64,000 bases of DNA from Adiantum capillus-veneris. Taxonomy: Eukaryota; Streptophyta; Polypodiopsida; Polypodiales; Pteridaceae. The translations under genes and the position numbers were made by a program. Positions 11,038-23,010 of this stretch are shown here, piece by piece (within the stretch, counting starts at the first letter, position 1; the number at the start of each line of letters is the position of its first letter). The notes beneath the pieces are model-generated. The model did no database searches. It was given only the letters and a program-made list of their open reading frames with translations, and was not told where the DNA came from. The DNA lies in NCBI GenBank assembly GCA_014529385.2, contig CM043948.1, positions 26,160,768 to 26,224,767 of the forward strand. The letters run 5' to 3'.

Positions 11038-12201
11038 ATGCGCACTAGGTCCCACGGTCCGCCTGACCCTGTGGTTCCAATTGTAGGAAGACGACGGAGG
11101 AGAGGCAGTTTAGATGAATTTATTTTTTCTTCACCGCAGATTGAGGAATCTGTATCTCCATCACCAAGCCCGGTGCGCGGTAGGCGATTGCAGCGAGCGA
11201 GACGTACTCCGCGCAGTCAGTCATGTCCTCCTATCGTACGTTCACCCTCACCCACACAGGTTGCTCCACCACCATCTCCAGTAAGCAGTCTGGGAGTATC
11301 TCTGCCACTGTCTCCACCTCCTAGTGCTCGTCAGCTTTTCCCGGGAGGAGGAGGAACAGTTGGGCAAGGGGTGATGGCTCATCCTCAGATTAAGTATAGT
11401 CGGTTTCGAGGTCTTTCGAGTGAAGACCCTGATGCACATTTGCGCCAATTCAATAAAGCTTATGGATTGAATCATCCTGGGGTGGTGATTCCTCTCCATC
11501 AACAATCAGTGTTTGAATCTACACTCTCAGGGAAAGCTACGAAATGGTTGTCCGAATACCCTGATGATCATTTCCAGACATATGCCGATGGATCCATAGC
11601 GTTTCTGTGAAGGTTTCGAACGGAAAAGACAGTCCCTCAACATTCGGAGAAGCTTCGAACGCTCCGGCAGAAGTCAGTGCCAGTAGAGGATTACGCTGCA
11701 AAATTTTGGATGCTTTTGCAGAGAGTACCTCAGGCACAAAGGCCGGCATCCAAAGTGCTGAATGATTATTTTTTGTGGGGGCTCAATAACGATCTCAGAA
11801 CGGCTATGGAAACAGTGGATAAGGTAACTACTCCACTGGATAATGTCATCGCTAGGGCGGTAGTAGCAGGAGAGGCTTTAGAGGATACGGAATCTCCAAA
11901 GAAGTCAAAGAAAAAAGACGGGAAGAAATCTCATCGCAAGTCGCAAGACACTGGCATTGATAGTTCGGAGTCCGAATCCGCAGTATCAGATTCCTCGGAC
12001 TCAGGCAACAGCGATTCGGGGAAAGAATCGGTAGAGACACCGCGGAAAAAATCCCAACGTCACGAGAAAGGTGTTTCATCCGGATCGTCGGAATCAGCTG
12101 CGGTGGCTAAAAGTCTGAAGGAACTATGGTGTACCCAATGTCGGAATCTGGGCCATGCTGCTCAGGAGTACGCAATGAATCAGAAGTGGTGTGTGATTTG
12201 A
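11038..12201 (+). pseudogene. Ty3/gypsy gag (plus-strand element)
   Basis: The frame opens with a basic, Pro/Ser-rich N-terminus and then a capsid-like region (KYSRFRGLSSEDPDAHLRQF to NDYFLWGLNNDLR). A TGA at 11,608-11,610 interrupts the frame and the same frame resumes at once. After a Ser/Asp/Glu/Lys-rich linker come two CCHC knuckles, both damaged: C-x2-C-x4-H-x4-Y near 12,130, and C-x2-stop near 12,190, where TGA 12,199-12,201 sits at the second cysteine. Gag and pol share one frame in this element, so the product was a single polyprotein. It makes virus-like particles and binds RNA in related elements. Confidence 0.85.
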
Positions 12202-14990
12202 ACGACCAATACTCATAATACAGTGGAATGTTATTTCAATGGCCGGGGTCGTCGGAGTCGAGGGGACTCTTCTACCTGGCAACAACCACAGATAGGGTAG
12301 GGACACGAGCCTGCTGTGGTGATGGCTCATGATCATACATCAGAGACGCCTGTGCAAGGTCCAGCAGGAAGACGGGGTCAAGGGGGAGGACGAGGTCGCG
12401 GAAGAGGTGTCGGAGATTCTAATCGCCCCAAGACATGCCTTTTCTGTTTGGGGGATGGACACTGGCGATCTGAGTGTACTGAAGCTATGGAATACGATTG
12501 GAAAAAGCAGGAACGCGCTGCAAGGAAACAGCCTAGTGTGGCTATGGTTCAGATTGAAGGACCGGAGGAGTCTAATCCAGTGGTTTCATTAATCACACGT
12601 TTGGGTAAAAATGTGGTTCCAACTCCCGATGTGAAAATTCCGGATTGGACGGTTCAGGAAGAAGTGCGGAAAAAAACTGTGTCCTGGCTGCCACAATCCG
12701 CACCATCAGTGAAGACAGCAGGACCATCGACATCGACTATGCCATTGACTGTGGGCCTGGAAATAGAGGAAAGAAAAGCTGGAAATGAGAATGATATTAA
12801 AGAACAGGAGGATTGGAATTCAGTTTGGCAAGAGGTCCTCATGTCACCAATTCAAGTACCTCTGGGTTCATTGCTGAAATTGGTCCCAAATTTCCATAAT
12901 GCATTGCTGCGACAAACGATCACTGAGCTGAGGGAAGTCGCCATTGGGAAAGTTGAAAGCGAGGAGGATGATTCAGTCCCGTTGCCGGCGAATAGGATCA
13001 CTGATATCCACATTCCGGAGCTTTCAATTCGATACCATGGAACATACATTGACAAGGTACTATTGGATGGTGGAGAGGGAGTAAACATTATCACCCAAGC
13101 AGCTTGTGAGCATTTTGGTCTCAGTGATTGGGAGCCTGCACCCTTTGTAGTCCGCATGGCAGATCAAAGAAGAGTGCAACCAGTGGGTTTACTTCGGGCC
13201 ATTGTTTTGGATGTAGCGGGCTTATCCTTTGCTGTTTCCTTAGTAGTCTTGAATATTGAAGATGATAATCAGGATTATCACATTATCTTGGGGAGACCCT
13301 GGTTACGACAAGCGAGGGTAAAACATAATTGGGAAGCAAATATGCTTACAGTAAATAAGGGTAGAAGAAAAGTGCGTGTGATGTTGGGAACATGCAGACA
13401 GCCAGTTCACGCAGCATGGCCGGTGATAGCCGAAACAGTCAATATGTTGGAAGGATTAGAAGAAGATGAAGAGGAACAATTTCTCAAAGCTAATCCGGAT
13501 TTGGTTTCTTTATATCTTACGGATATTTATCTGATTCTGAAAGGGAATTCGGTGGGGGTTTCAGGTACTCCAACAGGAATAGGGGAGCAACAACAGGTGC
13601 TTCCAAGTCCCGAATCATTGGAGGACGTGATTCAACAAGAACGAGCGTTTGAGGCGCAAATGGATAAAATTACAAGGGTTAAAGAAGATGAATTAGAGAA
13701 GGTTTTTCTTGGGGAGCAAGCGGAGTCGCAGCCTATATACATTAATAAGCAACTGGAGGCGAGTTTTAGAGATGATTTGATCAAGTTACTGACTGAGTTT
13801 AAGGATTTTTTCGCATGGGAATATGCGAATATGCAGGGATTGGATCCTAAGTTTTATCAGCATACGATCAATCTGAAACCGGATGCGATGCCAGTGAAGC
13901 AGCACTCATACAGGATGAATCCGAATGTGGCAAAGCAAGTTAAGATGCAAATTGATCGCCTGTTGGAAGTGGGTTTTATTACCCCTATTGATAATCCGGA
14001 GTGGATTTCTCCAATTGTGGTAGTACCAAAGAAAAATAAGCAAATCCAAATTTGTGTGGATTACGGGAAATTGAAAGCAGCTACTATTCCAAATCCTTTT
14101 CCTCTTCCGTTTTTGGATTCCATTTTGGATGATGTAGCAGGACACGAGATGTATACTTTTTTGGATGGATTTAGTGGATATAATCAAATCCGAATGGCAT
14201 TGAGGGATCAGCCAAAAACAGATTTTATTACCGCATGGGGTGTGTTTGCCTGCACAGTGATGTGGTTTGGATTGCGGAATGCACCTTCCACTTTTCAAAG
14301 GGATATGTTTCAAATTTTTGGTCCTTATTTGACGGATTTTATGAGAATTTTTTTGGATGATCTCAGTGTTTTTGGAGCAAAATTGGAGCATTTGAAGCAA
14401 TTACAGTTATGCTTTATGAAATGCAGAGAGGTGAAATTCAGTTTGAATCCTTTAAAGTGTGCATTTGCGGTTCGCATTGGCAGGCTACTGGGGCATATCA
14501 TTTCTGAAGATGGTATTTCTGTGGATCCGGATAAAATTGACGTAATTATGGAAGCACCTGCACCTCGGAACCAGAAACAGTGCCAGATTTTCCTGGAACA
14601 AGCTCGTTGCCATGGGAGGCATTTGCGGTTTGTCGCGCATTTAGCAATTCCGATCACTCAGGTAACTCATGCTATAGATTTTGAATGGACACAGGAATGT
14701 GACTTGGATTTTCAAAGATTAAAACTTCAGCTATCCAAAGCTCCGATTATGCTTGCACCGAATTGGGGTCAGGATTTTCATGTGTTTGTGGATGCTTCGG
14801 ATCGTGCTATTGGCAGTGTGTTGATGCAGGAACAAAGTCAAGGATGGTTCCGACCTGTCTATTACGCTAGTAGACGATTATCATCCGCAAAAAGAAATTA
14901 TTCCGTAACCGAAAGGGAATGTTTAGGGATGATTTATTCAGTAAAGAAATTCTGACACTATCTGTTGGACCGACGTTTTTTCTTCCATGT
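12202..14990 (+). pseudogene. Ty3/gypsy pol: third zinc knuckle, protease, RT, RNase H (truncated)
   Basis: The frame continues from gag. TAG at 12,298-12,300 interrupts it, then 879 codons are open from 12,316. In order it shows a CCHC knuckle CLFCLGDGHWRSEC, an aspartic protease region with LLDGGEG in place of D-S/T-G and ILGRPWL near 13,287, a reverse transcriptase with CVDYGKLKA, FLDGFSGYNQI and the catalytic F-L-D-D near 14,350, and the start of RNase H with FVDASDRAIG and ERECLGM. TGA at 14,953-14,955 stands where Arg is usual before HYLL. Homology ends near 14,990 against a minus-strand gag, so integrase and the 3' LTR are missing. DGG in the protease predicts loss of activity. Confidence 0.9.
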
Positions 14991-15980
14991 TCCCAAGAGC
15001 TTACCCGTTTCACTTAAGTGAATTTTGGCATCTTTAAAGAAAACGAGCTCCTTTGTCAAAGCTTCTTTAAAACTTTCACAATCCCTCCTTCCATGGTCAG
15101 TACTATCGCACCATATGCATCTATTTACAAAGCCTTCTCTGTTTTGAGGTCTTTGCCGTGTAGATTGTCCTGATGGTTGTCCCTTTTCTTCTAGCCTTGT
15201 AAGTTTTAACTTGAGCTCTTGCATTCCTTTGACAATATCATCTAGGATGGACTTGTCACTCTTTGAAACCACAATCATAGGCATTATAGGACTCTCGGGA
15301 ACTTTTGGGACTTGACTAGGGTTGACTATCATCTTGTCTCTTCGTCGTTGTCACTAAGCTAGCAGTGAAATGGCATCTTCGACCTCATTCCAATTGGTCT
15401 TCAAGACCTGTTCCACATCCTTATCCTCAAGTAATAGCTCTAACTTCTCTTGAATCTCTTTACCTGCAGCCTGCAAAAAAAGCTATGTCTTCTCTGAGTT
15501 TAGTGTAGCCTTTTCAGTCCTTGACGGTTGATCATATCAGCGTTCAAATTCCCTTAGCAATTCAGTAGGCGAAAGCCCCTCTTTTGGCCGAACTACCCAC
15601 TCTAAAAAATTCCTCTTTGTTACCCTTTTGGAGTCCTCCATGAAATACTCTTTTTTCAAGGCTAATTTGAATGCTTCCCAAGTTGCCCCATGCTCATTTC
15701 TCATTCCCCTTACATGCTCTCTGATATCGGGAACTACAGCCAGTTCAAAACTTTGCACCATCTTTGCTTCGAGCACTCGATGAAGCTCCATCTCCTACAT
15801 ATCCACAAAGATATTTTGCTACATCTTTATTGGTCCATTTTCTTCACCACAGATTGAAGCACTTTGGTTGAGGAGAGCTCCCTCCTTTCCGCAGCTTGTT
15901 GCTACTGCATAAACACTGCAAAAGCTTGAAACATTTGCATTGTGACTGGATCAAACTGAACCCCCTGTTGCTCCATAGAT
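14985..15980 (-). pseudogene. Ty3/gypsy gag of the minus-strand element
   Basis: On the minus strand the frame begins near 15,977 with MEQQGVQFDPVTMQMFQAF and is interrupted by several stops. It continues as a capsid-like segment (KVLEAKMVQSFELAV to LSPTELLREFER, 15,791-15,537) and ends with RCIWCDSTDHGRRDC near 15,130-15,090, a C-x2-C-x4-H-x4-C knuckle. It is cut at about 14,985 where the plus-strand pol begins. Protease and pol of this element are absent. Its LTR is copy B at 16,061, 84 bases upstream of the gag start. Confidence 0.8.
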
Positions 15981-16042
15981 TTAAAAATTTATTTTGAGAC
16001 TTTAAATGAAGCTTTTGAACCCTCACCCTAACCTAATTCGCG

Positions 16043-16056
16043 TCGGGTTCACCAAA
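16043..16056 (-). promoter_or_regulatory. Candidate primer-binding site
   Basis: Read on the minus strand, TGGTGAACCCGACG follows the LTR terminus TTGACA after a short TTTT-containing spacer. A TGG start directly 3' of a 5' LTR is the usual position of a tRNA primer site. I could not match it to one particular tRNA. Confidence 0.5.
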
Positions 16057-16060
16057 AATG

Positions 16061-16580
16061 TGTCAAGAAGTGCACGGTGCGACTAGGAAAGCATCGGGCC
16101 TCCGACTGTGAGGATTCGTCACAAAATCAAGCAAGGCGTAGACGATTTGAAGCCAAAAACACACTAAAAAAAGAAAAAACTCCATCCATCAAAGCTCCAC
16201 TTTGAAAAAGAACCAATACTAACTCAGAACTCTTGTGTGTGTAAAGATTAGGTGTAGCCTCGCTCCCATTGCACAGATGTAGTGCTCATTGTAAAAACCC
16301 TAAATTTACGCTTAGATTCTTTGTTGTGACCATTTCATGGAAGCTTCAATACTTCATTGGAGAAGACCAAGTAGTTATTTGAGGAGGGGAAACCCTAATT
16401 GGAGGCCTCATAGCCTCAACCATGTAGTGGAAGCAACACAGGACTACACTAGCACCCTGTAAAGGAATGGATGTATCTCCTTGCTCATATGCCCAAATGA
16501 GCTCATTCTTGGCTCTAAAACTTCCCACACAACTTGAGCAACGATGGAACCATCATTGATGTGGCATTTTGAGCTATTTT
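16061..16580 (-). repeat. LTR of the minus-strand Ty3 element, copy B
   Basis: It starts TGTCAAGAAG and matches 10,059-10,592. On the minus strand it ends in TTGACA beside the primer site and gag, so this is the 3' end of the 5' LTR. Copy B probably extends further right, since nothing marks its outer (TG on minus) end before about 17,070. The region 16,581-17,070 has no partner in the window because copy A is broken there. Confidence 0.7.
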
Positions 16581-17070
16581 TAAGATATTTTTAACCATTT
16601 TAAGGCCATTTTTAGCCATTGTTTATCCAATAAAATCCCAAAAGAGCTAGGAAAAATCCCTAAAATTGTGGAAAAATCCCATTGGGCTCAAATTTCATGT
16701 TGAACCTCATTTTAATACTTGGTAAGCACTTTGGACACGTCTCTTATGCCAGCGCACGAAACCTGCTATTTTTGGCCGAGATTGTCCGCATTGAACTTTC
16801 TAGGCAAAACAAGCGTGCCACTTCGAAACACATGACATTTGTACATTCCTAAAGAAAATAGGCATATATTTATGTGAAAAAGCATTACATAGCGCCACGT
16901 ATAGGGCCTCGCCCACCCAGCAAGGTATGTACGCGGCTGCAACCGTGGCATTCATTTTCGCATATATCACACTATGTACATTATAGCATTTGGTCCCACA
17001 TAACAAAAGCATTAAGAGTGAGGTAGATATTTTAATTTCACATTATGAACGTGCCATGGCATGACAACGG

Positions 17071-17205
17071 GACCAAACTCGGCTTGCCTGCTTTGGAGTC
17101 GGGAGCCTCTTTTATAGAGAGGAGAGAGTTGGTTACATATGCCAAGAACCTCCTAGTGTCCTCCCACACTAGGTGGTCGGACACACCTAGAAGACCCACA
17201 CCCCA
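17071..17205 (-). repeat. Dispersed repeat, copy 2 (matches 9,918-10,043)
   Basis: Same phrases as copy 1, including a minus-strand TATA-like CTCTATAAAAGAGG near 17,107-17,120. This could be the U3 promoter of the minus-strand element or of an outer element. Confidence 0.65.
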
Positions 17206-17278
17206 CACCTCCCCCCTTAGGGGAAAAAAGATGCACATCTCTTTTACTGAGGGATTGGATTGATCTAAGGACACAAAT

Positions 17279-18945
17279 TTGACTCGGGGACTGTCTCTTC
17301 CAACAGTTGCACACAATCAGGGACAGCACATAGATTCCAATATTCGCCCTCGCTCTTTCTCTTGCCTCCCCTCTGAGGACGTGCTCACTTGGCTTGATCA
17401 CCTGGAGAATGTTGCAGAATACCATCAGTGGGACGAGCAACAAAAGGCTTTGGAAATCCGAACACTACTTGACGGAGTCGTGGCCACCTGGTTCATGCAG
17501 CAACCACCACAGGTTAAAGGTAATTTGGCATTTTTTAAATAACAGCTTGTGCAAAGCTTTGCCCACCAGAACATCACTCAATCTGCACTTCAATAGTTAA
17601 AGACTCTCCGCCAACAGTCACACAAACCAATTGCACAGTTTGCAGTGAAGTTATATCAATTGTTTTTGCGTGCTGATTCTTCGATGTCGGAAGATTCGAA
17701 GTTATACTTTCTTTGGCCAAGGTTACAACACCACATTGCTCGGCGTATCAAGGATCATTGTACAACTACATTTCATGATGCAGTTCAGATCACACAGAGG
17801 ATTGAAAACAGTAGCCAACCCGAGGCAATTCCAACGCCTTCGCAACCTATCATTCCAGGGCGAATTCTGCAGGACCATCCCAACCCCATGGAGATCGATG
17901 TTCAAAATGCGCATCTCGGAGGAGCTTACCTGACCGGGATACACAAGGTAGACCAAAGTGCTTTTAGTGCAACAATTATGGCCACGTGCATAAGTATTGT
18001 AGGAAATTGAGAGCCCATAATGCCAACAATCAAATTCAAAATGTACAAGTGCAACTTAGTTATGCTGCCACTATGGCAGAACTCTTGAGAAACATCTAAG
18101 TGAATGGATGCTAGAAGACACCCATTCACGTCACATTCAAGCAGCAACTTCTTCCGGCCATCTTGTCTCTTCAATCTTAGCTCAATTAATAGCATCTAGT
18201 TCTCATGAAGCCCTTTTAGACTCAGGCAGTACAATTTCATCCATTAGTGAATCTTTAGTCCAGCTCTTAGACCTTCAGTCTCACAACTAGTCGACCCAAT
18301 CTTTGTCTTGTTTGGTGATAGCCAGACCCTTTATCATTCCGATTCTGTTGTTATCTTGTCATTTTACATCAATCAAATACAGTTCACTCATGCATTTTAT
18401 GTCTTGCCTCGTCAATTGTTTCTAATAACATTAGGGTGCGATTGGTTCGTGTCAATTCGAGCACACCTTAATTTTGACACTTAGACGCTCAGTTTCCCCC
18501 ATAGTTTAAAGACGCTCGGTTTCCCCCATAGTTTAACAATACCTTTTATCTCATCTCATAGGTCCCAAATTTGTTCACGCAAAGCACAAAACATTAGACA
18601 CTATTCAACGCACAAAAGATATTCGAAACCTCTTACACATTGTTTCCACCTTTTTTTCATAAAACCAGCGCATCTTCTACAATAAATATCCATGTCACTC
18701 ATTCCATCCGCATAGGCAATGCATTTCCAATCAAGACTCCTATGAGAAGAAGGTCCCCAACTGAAACGGATTATATAAATCGAGCTGTAGATGACATGCT
18801 CCAGCAGGGTGTGATTGTTCCGTCACGTAGCGACTGGGCATCAGAGCCTCATCTGGTCAAAAAAGACAATGGTTCATACCGCTTCTGCGTTGATTTCAGG
18901 TCTCTCAACAAGGTAACCTAGCATGACGTCTATCCACTTCCCCCC
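17279..18945 (+). pseudogene. Ty3/gypsy gag-protease-RT fragment
   Basis: The gag opens with SCLPSEDVLTWLDHLE and DGVVATWFMQ and has stops at 17,540 and 17,596. It continues at 17,645-17,930 and reaches a zinc knuckle C-x2-C-x4-H-x4-C near 17,960-18,000 (CF-stop-CNNYGHVHKYC, with TAG inside it). A protease segment follows near 18,210 with LLDSGSTISSIS, keeping the catalytic D-S-G. RT begins at about 18,730 with PIKTPMRRRSP, EPHLVKKDNGSYRFCVDFRSLNKVT and then a stop, and homology ends near 18,945. The rest of RT, RNase H, integrase and the 3' LTR are missing. The break falls beside the tandem array at 19 kb. Confidence 0.85.
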
Positions 18946-18989
18946 GCCTTAGCCTCTAATTTGTGGAAATTCCAAAATACCCTTCCAAT

Positions 18990-19320
18990 TTAAAAATTTC
19001 CCAACGTACCCCCAATATTCTGTCATAAATTCCCAAAGTACCCCCAATATTTTTGAAATTGGAAATGACACAATATTAAGCTCAGACACTTTTTTTCCGA
19101 ACACTGGTCAGTGGTAACTTGCATGCATTCTTGGCTTGTACAGGAGGGGAGAGAGAGAGAGAGAGAGAGAGAGAGGTTTTTACACTATTTTTCTCTATTT
19201 TGGGGTGGAATTTCTCCTTTCTCCCTTTCCCTCAATAGAAATTTTTTGAAATTGGAAACAGAACGATATTTAGCTGAGACACATTCACTGGTCAGTGGTA
19301 ACTGCGTGCATTCTTGGACC

Positions 19321-19396
<76 letters not shown>

Positions 19397-19711
19397 TTTT
19401 TACGCTATTTTTCTCTATTTTGGGGTGGAATTTCTCCTTTCTCCCTTGCCCTCAACCGGAATTTTTTGAAATTGGAAATGGCACAATATTTGGCTGATAC
19501 ACATTCACTGGTCAATGGTAACTACATGCATTGTGGCCCGTACACAAACACACACACACAAAATTTTTCTCTGTTTTGGGGCGGAATTTCTCCTTTCCCC
19601 CTTGCCCTCAACCAGCATTTTTGAAATTGGAAATGACACAATATTAAGCTGAGACACATTTTTCTCGAACACTGGTCAATGGTAACTATCATGCATTCTT
19701 GGCCCGTACAG

Positions 19712-19762
<51 letters not shown>

Positions 19763-20021
19763 ACTGGTGAGTGGGTGTGCACGAAGTTTTCCAAGCATAC
19801 AAATTTCCTTTTTCCTTCAGTTTGCGAAGAGAAAATTAAGGGTATTTTTTAGGGTTTTACACTATTATTCTCTATTTTGGGGCGGAATTTCTCCTTTCCG
19901 CCTTGCCCTCAATCGGCATTAATAAAATTGGAAATGGCATGATATTTATCTGAGACACATTTTCCCCGAACATTGATCAGTGGTAACTGCATGCATTCTT
20001 GGCCAGTATAGGGGGGGGGGG

Positions 20022-20080
<59 letters not shown>

Positions 20081-20334
20081 CTACCAAGTACCAATGGGGA
20101 GTAAGGTTAGCAAACGGTACCAGCAATGAGAGAAAAATCATTTTTCCAAACATACAAATTTCCATTCCTTCGTTTTGTCAAGAGGAAATTTCATAATATT
20201 AGGTTTTTTTTTCGGGTTTTCACACTATATTTATCTATTTTGAGGTGGAATTTCTCTTTTTCCCCTTGCCCTCAATCTCCATTTCTTAAATTGAAAATTA
20301 CATGATATTAAGCTGAGACACATTTTTCCCGAAC
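18990..20334 (+). repeat. Tandem array of units that each carry a (GA)n tract
   Basis: A core phrase set recurs five to six times: TCTCTATTTTGGGG-GGAATTTCTCC, CTTGCCCTCAA, TTTGAAATTGGAAATG, AGCTGAGACACAT, GGTCA-TGGTAACT and GCATTCTTGG-CCGTA, followed by a purine tract. GA tracts lie at 19,150-19,176, 19,325-19,394, 19,716-19,758 and 20,025-20,078, with a CA tract at 19,548-19,558 in one unit and a G run (20,011-20,024) before the last. Unit length varies from about 185 to 300 bp, mostly through the GA tract. A reverse-complement copy of the core lies at 62,170-62,330. Confidence 0.85.
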
Positions 20335-20339
20335 ATCTA
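20335..20339. repeat. Target site duplication ATCTA, left copy
   Basis: ATCTA directly precedes the left LTR and is repeated at 28,738-28,742 directly after the right LTR. This fixes the limits of the retrotransposon. Confidence 0.9.
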
Positions 20340-21078
20340 TGTAATGCAAATGGCCTATGAACTTTGAGAATAGCGGAATTAAGAGAATTATAGTGAGCAT
20401 TTTTGTGAGATTACTTTGAGAACTTGAAGGGTAAACTTAATTGATGGTAGCAACATAAACATAGTACTTAATTAACTTGGCATGAACAATACTTTTGCAA
20501 GAGAGAGAATATTAGAGAACATGACAATAGATGAGGACCGGATTTACTTGGAGCCGGTCCCCCCTCCAAAAGGCGTTTGTATTATAGATTCTCCCATCAA
20601 GAGAGACTTTTTTACAATACAATCTTTGTGTTCTTTGTGACCTTGGTGACGCTATGAAGATGGAAATATTCATGCATCACGAGCTTAACATAAAATTTGC
20701 AAAAAGCATTAACTATCCCAAGCCTCAGTCCCAAGGCCTCAAACACCTTCAAAGGTGGAGAGAGCTAGCGGGGAATGAGGGTAGGGAAGAGGAAGAAGAA
20801 ACATTCTATACGAGAAAGAAATAGTTTCTCACTTATCATCACTCTTCTTGCTTAGCATAGCATAATAGCATAGTAATGAAGATGAAGAAGATGGAAAGCT
20901 TAAGCATTGAAGCATGGCTCTTGGTTGGATTTGCATTCCATAGCCAAGAGTGCTGGTGTCGGCTCTCCACTTCTCAACAAACTTGGAGAAGGAGATGGAG
21001 CTCTTGAATTTTGCAATTCACAGAATGAGAGAATGTGTGTGTGTAAGTACACCTTCCCCCCCCTCATGCTTGGTCCAC

Positions 21079-21118
<40 letters not shown>

Positions 21119-21749
21119 TTATTTTATTATTTCCTTTGGACATGTGTCCTCTTTTCCTCTTTTGAGAGAAAGAACTTAATTATTTATTTTATGTATCTAA
21201 ATTCTCATTGGACCCTTTGATACCTAACCAATAGCATTCAAGCACATCATTTGAACATGTGTCTTTTATGCTTATTAATTAGTCATTTGGTTGAATGGAA
21301 TACTTCAAGGACTTATTGAATCAAGCATGGACGTTCACTTATCTTTGAATTTAACATTTCAAAAACCTTAATAGTTTAAGCATAAAAATCACCTCAAGCT
21401 TTGGGCAAGGTTCCCACATTCACTTTAAGCGTCTTAGCACCTCATGCTTGGGTACGATTCCCACCTTGAGGTTAGCCCTAGCTTGCGTAAGGTCAAAGGA
21501 CTTTTTAACACTAAGCTTTGGAGGTCTTTAATGAAGCTTACCCTAAGGTATTTTTAAGCTCCATTAGGTTGTGTTGCTCTTTGACAGACCATCTCTCATT
21601 TGGACCCTTTACCATTGGCCCCGTGTTGAGATAGATCCGTAAGCACATGTCTATATTCTAACCCTTGTTCCCATTTATTATCCCACATAAAATGATTAGT
21701 TTAATATAAGAAAATCATTTGGGTTGGTTAGATATTAGATTTTATGACA
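20340..21749 (-). repeat. 3' LTR of the chromovirus
   Basis: It is 1,410 bp from TGTAATGC to TTATGACA. It contains a (CT)n tract at 21,081-21,115, longer than in the other LTR. The polypurine-like AAGAGAGAGGTAA on the minus strand lies directly inside it at 21,750-21,762. Confidence 0.95.
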
Positions 21750-22137
21750 TTACCTCTCTCTTGAAATCATAGTCGTCCTCGACTATGAGGTAAAAGCAAT
21801 AAAGCCATAGTCATTAGTCAATTTGTCTTAGCGGGTAGAGGATCCCTTTTTACCCTACGATATCATTCCAAGATGGATGACTAATCCATTTGGTGCTTGG
21901 GCGACATAGCTGCCGTAAGCATGCTCTTTAGTCCATTTCAACCTCCTAAGTAGAGTGACAAATTCTACATGGTGTTTGAGAGACGTCGTCATCATAAACA
22001 TGATTCTTAGTATGCATACTACTTAAATTTGTGCACAATAAAGAGAGAATTAGTCTTGTAAGATTAAAAAATTGATCATTTAAAAGAAACATGTACATTT
22101 TCTTACTCTAATGTAGCATTGTAAGCGTTAACAAGGT

Positions 22138-22527
22138 TCATGTACTATCCTTAAGTTGGATTCCTTGCATCCATCTAGCATCTTCAAAAGGATAATTTTT
22201 GAACTTAATAAGATACCTTCGGATAATCTTACCATGTTGTAGTACCTGATCTTCATGCCAAAGGATAGCTTCGGGTTGTAGTACCTCTTCTTGGTCTTCA
22301 ATTTCGGGAGGGTCTTCAATAATTGGTTCATTTGGAGGCTCTCCTTTGTAGGGCTTAAGTAAGCTCAGATGAAAATCATTGTGTATGATCCAATGGTTAG
22401 GCAACTTGAGTTGATAAGCCACCTCATTGATTGGATTCAAAATTTGAAAAGGACCATAGTATCTTTTTGATAGTTTAGCATAATACTTTTGATGGCCCGT
22501 AGGATTTTTGCCCATCGTTTGCCTCAA
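22138..22527 (-). pseudogene. Integrase C-terminal part with chromodomain
   Basis: The frame reads KRYYGPFQILNPINEVAYQL and HNDFHLSLLKPY, the GPY/F and post-GPY signature of Ty3 integrases. About 60 residues later come VLQHGKIIRRYLIKFKN and DARWM, a chromodomain (typical Y-L-V-K-W-K-G, then A-T-W). Chromodomains direct chromovirus integration toward marked chromatin. The last frame is followed by the polypurine tract and 3' LTR after about 390 bases. It is separated from the integrase core by a frame change near 22,550. Confidence 0.85.
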
Positions 22528-22574
22528 TCGAGCCTTAGGAAACTTAAGTAAGACCCAATCATTTTTTTTGAACG

Positions 22575-23010
22575 TTAAGGCCCTTCTGTGCTTGTCAACA
22601 CAACAACTTTTTGCCTTAGTTGAGAGATGGATATAGCCTCCTTAATCTTTTGAAAAGATGCTTGCAGGTCACGGCTATATTCATCGACAACGAAGATCTT
22701 CCCATGTACTTTAAGTAGCAAGGGACTTTTAGGTCTTCCCTCTATGATTTCAAAAGGTGCTTTTCCGATAGAAGTATGGATATTATTATTATACGTATAC
22801 TCTACAAGAGGTAAGTTCTTTTCCCATTGTGAGTGTTGATCTACTTCTGTAACATAGGTCTTTAGTAGATCAAGAATCGTAAGATTGTCTATCTCACTTT
22901 GGCCATTTGTTTGTGGGTGATAGGCCGAAGAGAAATTCAATCTTGTACCTAGATTTTTGAAGAGACCTTTCCAAAAATTACTGGTCATTCTAGGATCTCT
23001 ATCGATACGA
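22575..23010 (-). pseudogene. Integrase catalytic core, C-terminal half
   Basis: The frame starts in IDRDPRMTSNFW, holding the second catalytic Asp. It continues to SSAYHPQTNGQSEIDN with the catalytic Glu, and ends in an integrase linker. It is one base out of frame with the upstream pol segment; the shift lies at about 22,995-23,010, since HGFPTSIVS reads in the other frame just before it. Many elements of this family have S-D-R-D; here the serine and aspartate are split by the frame change. Confidence 0.9.

Noticed and set aside
10059-16577. The 10.06-kb and 16.06-kb repeats as LTRs of the plus-strand gag-pol between them
   Set aside because: They match in an orientation whose primer site and gag lie on the minus strand, and the plus-strand gag-pol has its own TGT...ACA leader repeat at 10,601-10,993.
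19111-19497. Long open frames across GA, CT, GT and CA tracts (also at 28,740-29,171, 46,324-46,672, 59,060-59,300 and 60,702-61,208)
   Set aside because: They consist of Arg-Glu, Ser-Leu, Cys-Val or Thr-His repeats made by the dinucleotide tracts, are open in several frames at once and have no homology-like parts.
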